A stretch of DNA of 6,768 nt from Anaerolineaceae bacterium (lineage in GTDB: Bacteria > Chloroflexota > Anaerolineae > Anaerolineales > Anaerolineaceae), in assembly GCA_027348305.1 (NCBI GenBank), contig DAIEPS010000098.1, forward strand, positions 1-6,768, in the 5' to 3' direction. Position numbers and translations under genes: made by a program. Shown in pieces: positions 5,569-6,768 of the stretch. Position 1 is the stretch's first letter, and every line of letters begins with the position of its first letter. The notes below the pieces were generated by a model. It was not told the DNA's origin and made no database searches. It saw only the letters and a list, made by a program, of their open reading frames with translations.

Positions 5569-5596
5569 AGTGCCTTCCTCAATAAGGGAAGGCACT
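5569..5596 (-). terminator. Rho-independent terminator of the PPC-domain protein gene
   Basis: AGTGCCTTCC (5569-5578) and GGAAGGCACT (5587-5596) form a perfect 10-bp GC-containing stem with an 8-nt loop. Read on the minus strand it follows the stop codon (5615-5617) by about 18 nt and is followed by a short T run (CTTTTC). It separates the upstream gene from the methyltransferase cluster. Confidence 0.8.
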
Positions 5597-5614
5597 CGAT
5601 GAATTCATTACTCT

Positions 5615-6768
5615 CTATGGTGTACTTCGTGTGAGCGTGGCTTCTGACGGCAGGTAATACTCCCCGGCGGGTGCCGCGGTGATCTTCCATTGGATGGTGT
5701 TCACATCAATATAGGTGATCTCGGCAGTACCAGGTTGATCGGTAAATGAGCTTTTGAACTGCACCTTCACCACTTTACCTTGTAACCACCCGTTTATAGA
5801 GGCTTCAAGAGAATCGATCTTGTTACCATTTTGAGCCACCACTTCATGCTGCCCATAGATCTGCTTCCAATCCTGATAGAGGTCCAGCGTGAAACCGGTG
5901 GCGGCGTCCACCCAGTGACCGTCCAGTGAAAAACCGGGGTTATATTGGGCCACGTCAATTTCAACCGTGTAGATCTTTTGCTCAGGCGTCAGCCCGCAGG
6001 CATCCAAAGGCTGGTCAGCGGGGCAGACCACACCCATTTCGGGCTTCCAGTTGGCTTTGATCAGCATCAGCCCCATGTCGCGGTACATGCCGGCCATTGA
6101 GCCGGTGGCACCGTCCGCTGAATAATCCGGCTGCAACGTCCAACCCAGGCCGACCGTATCTGTCAGGTTTTTGACCACACTGGCCGGGTCGGAGAATTCC
6201 GCACCGGTGCCGGTGGCTGTCATGCGGCAGCCCTGCCCTGCTTCGCGGGCAACCGCATCCAGAAATGGTGCATACGACTCAAGGTAAACCTCTTTATTGA
6301 GAGCGGTGGCCGCTTCCTCTTGTATCAATTGACATAAACTGATTTCAACAGGTTCATAGAGATAAGCAGAAGCAGGGTCCACCGTCTCGGCAGGGATCTC
6401 GATGCGGAATGAATACTGGATATCTTCTTTGGCCAATGAACGGATCTCAACGGTGTACGTTTGATCTTCTGTCAGAACCTGGCTCCAATAAGCTTCAGGC
6501 TCAGTTGTCACGACAGTCCCTGAAGCGTCCATGATCGACAGCGTTGCCAGGGGTGAATCCGTGGATGGCGGTTCTGTGGTCAACCACATGGATACCTGCT
6601 GCCCTTTTAACGCTGTGACCGTAAAACGGATGGCCGTATTGGGCTGCAGGTCGCCAGGTGTTTGCATGAACGTATTTCCGGCAGGGAACTTAAGCTCACC
6701 GGCGTCCGTAACCTGCCAGGCGGTGGCAGTCGGCTCGCTGGTGGCTTCGGTCAGTGTGGAAGTTGCGG
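5615..6768 (-). CDS. Probable exported protein with PPC-like beta-sandwich; 5' end beyond window
   Basis: 383 residues are visible; the frame is open past the first internal Met (6667) to the window edge, so the N-terminus is missing. The first visible residues, ATSTLTEATSEPTATA, are a Thr/Ser/Pro-rich linker of the kind that follows a signal peptide or lipoprotein anchor in secreted proteins. Next comes a beta-sandwich of about 100 residues (GELKFPAGN..., IRFTVTALKGQQVSMWLTT, LATLSIMDASGTVVT, QTYTVEIRSL, YSFRIEIP) resembling bacterial pre-peptidase C-terminal (PPC) domains, which are non-catalytic extracellular modules. The rest, about 240 residues, I do not recognise: a mixed region (ISLCQLIQEEAATALNKEV, then AREAGQGCRM), a Cys pair in VCPADQPLDACGL, and a strand-rich tail (YTVEIDVAQYNPGFSLDGHW, VVKVQFKSSF, AEITYIDVNTIQWKIT). 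Four Cys could form disulfides, consistent with export. No enzymatic motif is evident. It ends just before a strong terminator and appears functionally separate from the genes downstream. Confidence 0.75.
   Translation of the reverse strand, partial: ATSTLTEATSEPTATAWQVTDAGELKFPAGNTFMQTPGDLQPNTAIRFTVTALKGQQVSMWLTTEPPSTDSPLATLSIMDASGTVVTTEPEAYWSQVLTEDQTYTVEIRSLAKEDIQYSFRIEIPAETVDPASAYLYEPVEISLCQLIQEEAATALNKEVYLESYAPFLDAVAREAGQGCRMTATGTGAEFSDPASVVKNLTDTVGLGWTLQPDYSADGATGSMAGMYRDMGLMLIKANWKPEMGVVCPADQPLDACGLTPEQKIYTVEIDVAQYNPGFSLDGHWVDAATGFTLDLYQDWKQIYGQHEVVAQNGNKIDSLEASINGWLQGKVVKVQFKSSFTDQPGTAEITYIDVNTIQWKITAAPAGEYYLPSEATLTRSTP

Overview
All seven genes supported in this window lie on the minus strand, so transcription runs from the high-coordinate end to the low-coordinate end. 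Base composition is moderate: about 58% GC in sampled UPF0210 sequence, visibly more AT-rich in the gene at 1-1071. Three traits suggest an environmental bacterium, perhaps a Chloroflexota/Anaerolineae member: the Thr/Ser/Pro-rich linker in the secreted-type protein, the ACT + UPF0210 gene pair, and bacterial-type Shine-Dalgarno sites and terminators. The taxonomic call is inference and weak. I see no rRNA, tRNA, transposase, integrase or CRISPR array.

Layout in transcription order. (1) 6768-5615: C-terminal part of a probably exported protein with a PPC-like beta-sandwich, cut by the window edge and closed by a clear hairpin terminator (5569-5596). (2) 5508-3364: a small cluster, apparently one transcript, of a class I SAM methyltransferase, a SnoaL/NTF2-like protein (ATGA overlap with the methyltransferase) and an NAD-dependent epimerase/dehydratase. 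A sigma70-like promoter precedes the methyltransferase. (3) 3360-3261: three 33-bp direct repeats, each carrying a near-perfect TTTTCATT-N3-AATGAAAA dyad, directly upstream of a TATAAT box. They look like an iterated operator for the next operon. (4) 3184-1218: a tandem-ACT-domain regulator-like gene followed after 2 nt by a UPF0210 (DUF711, 'PFL family') gene, ending at a perfect 15-bp terminator hairpin (1166-1203). (5) 1071-1: N-terminal 357 codons of a GMC/cholesterol-oxidase-like FAD oxidoreductase with its own leader and a palindrome in its promoter region.

The most notable observation is inside the ACT gene. Its second ACT domain is cut by a TGA at 2780-2782, yet the same frame continues for 60 more sense codons that clearly encode the rest of that domain. 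This continuation stops 2 nt before the UPF0210 start codon and carries that gene's ribosome binding site. Nonsense mutation, sequencing error, UGA readthrough, selenocysteine insertion and downstream re-initiation are all possible. The second is the triple phased dyad upstream of this operon, whose cognate regulator is not in the window.
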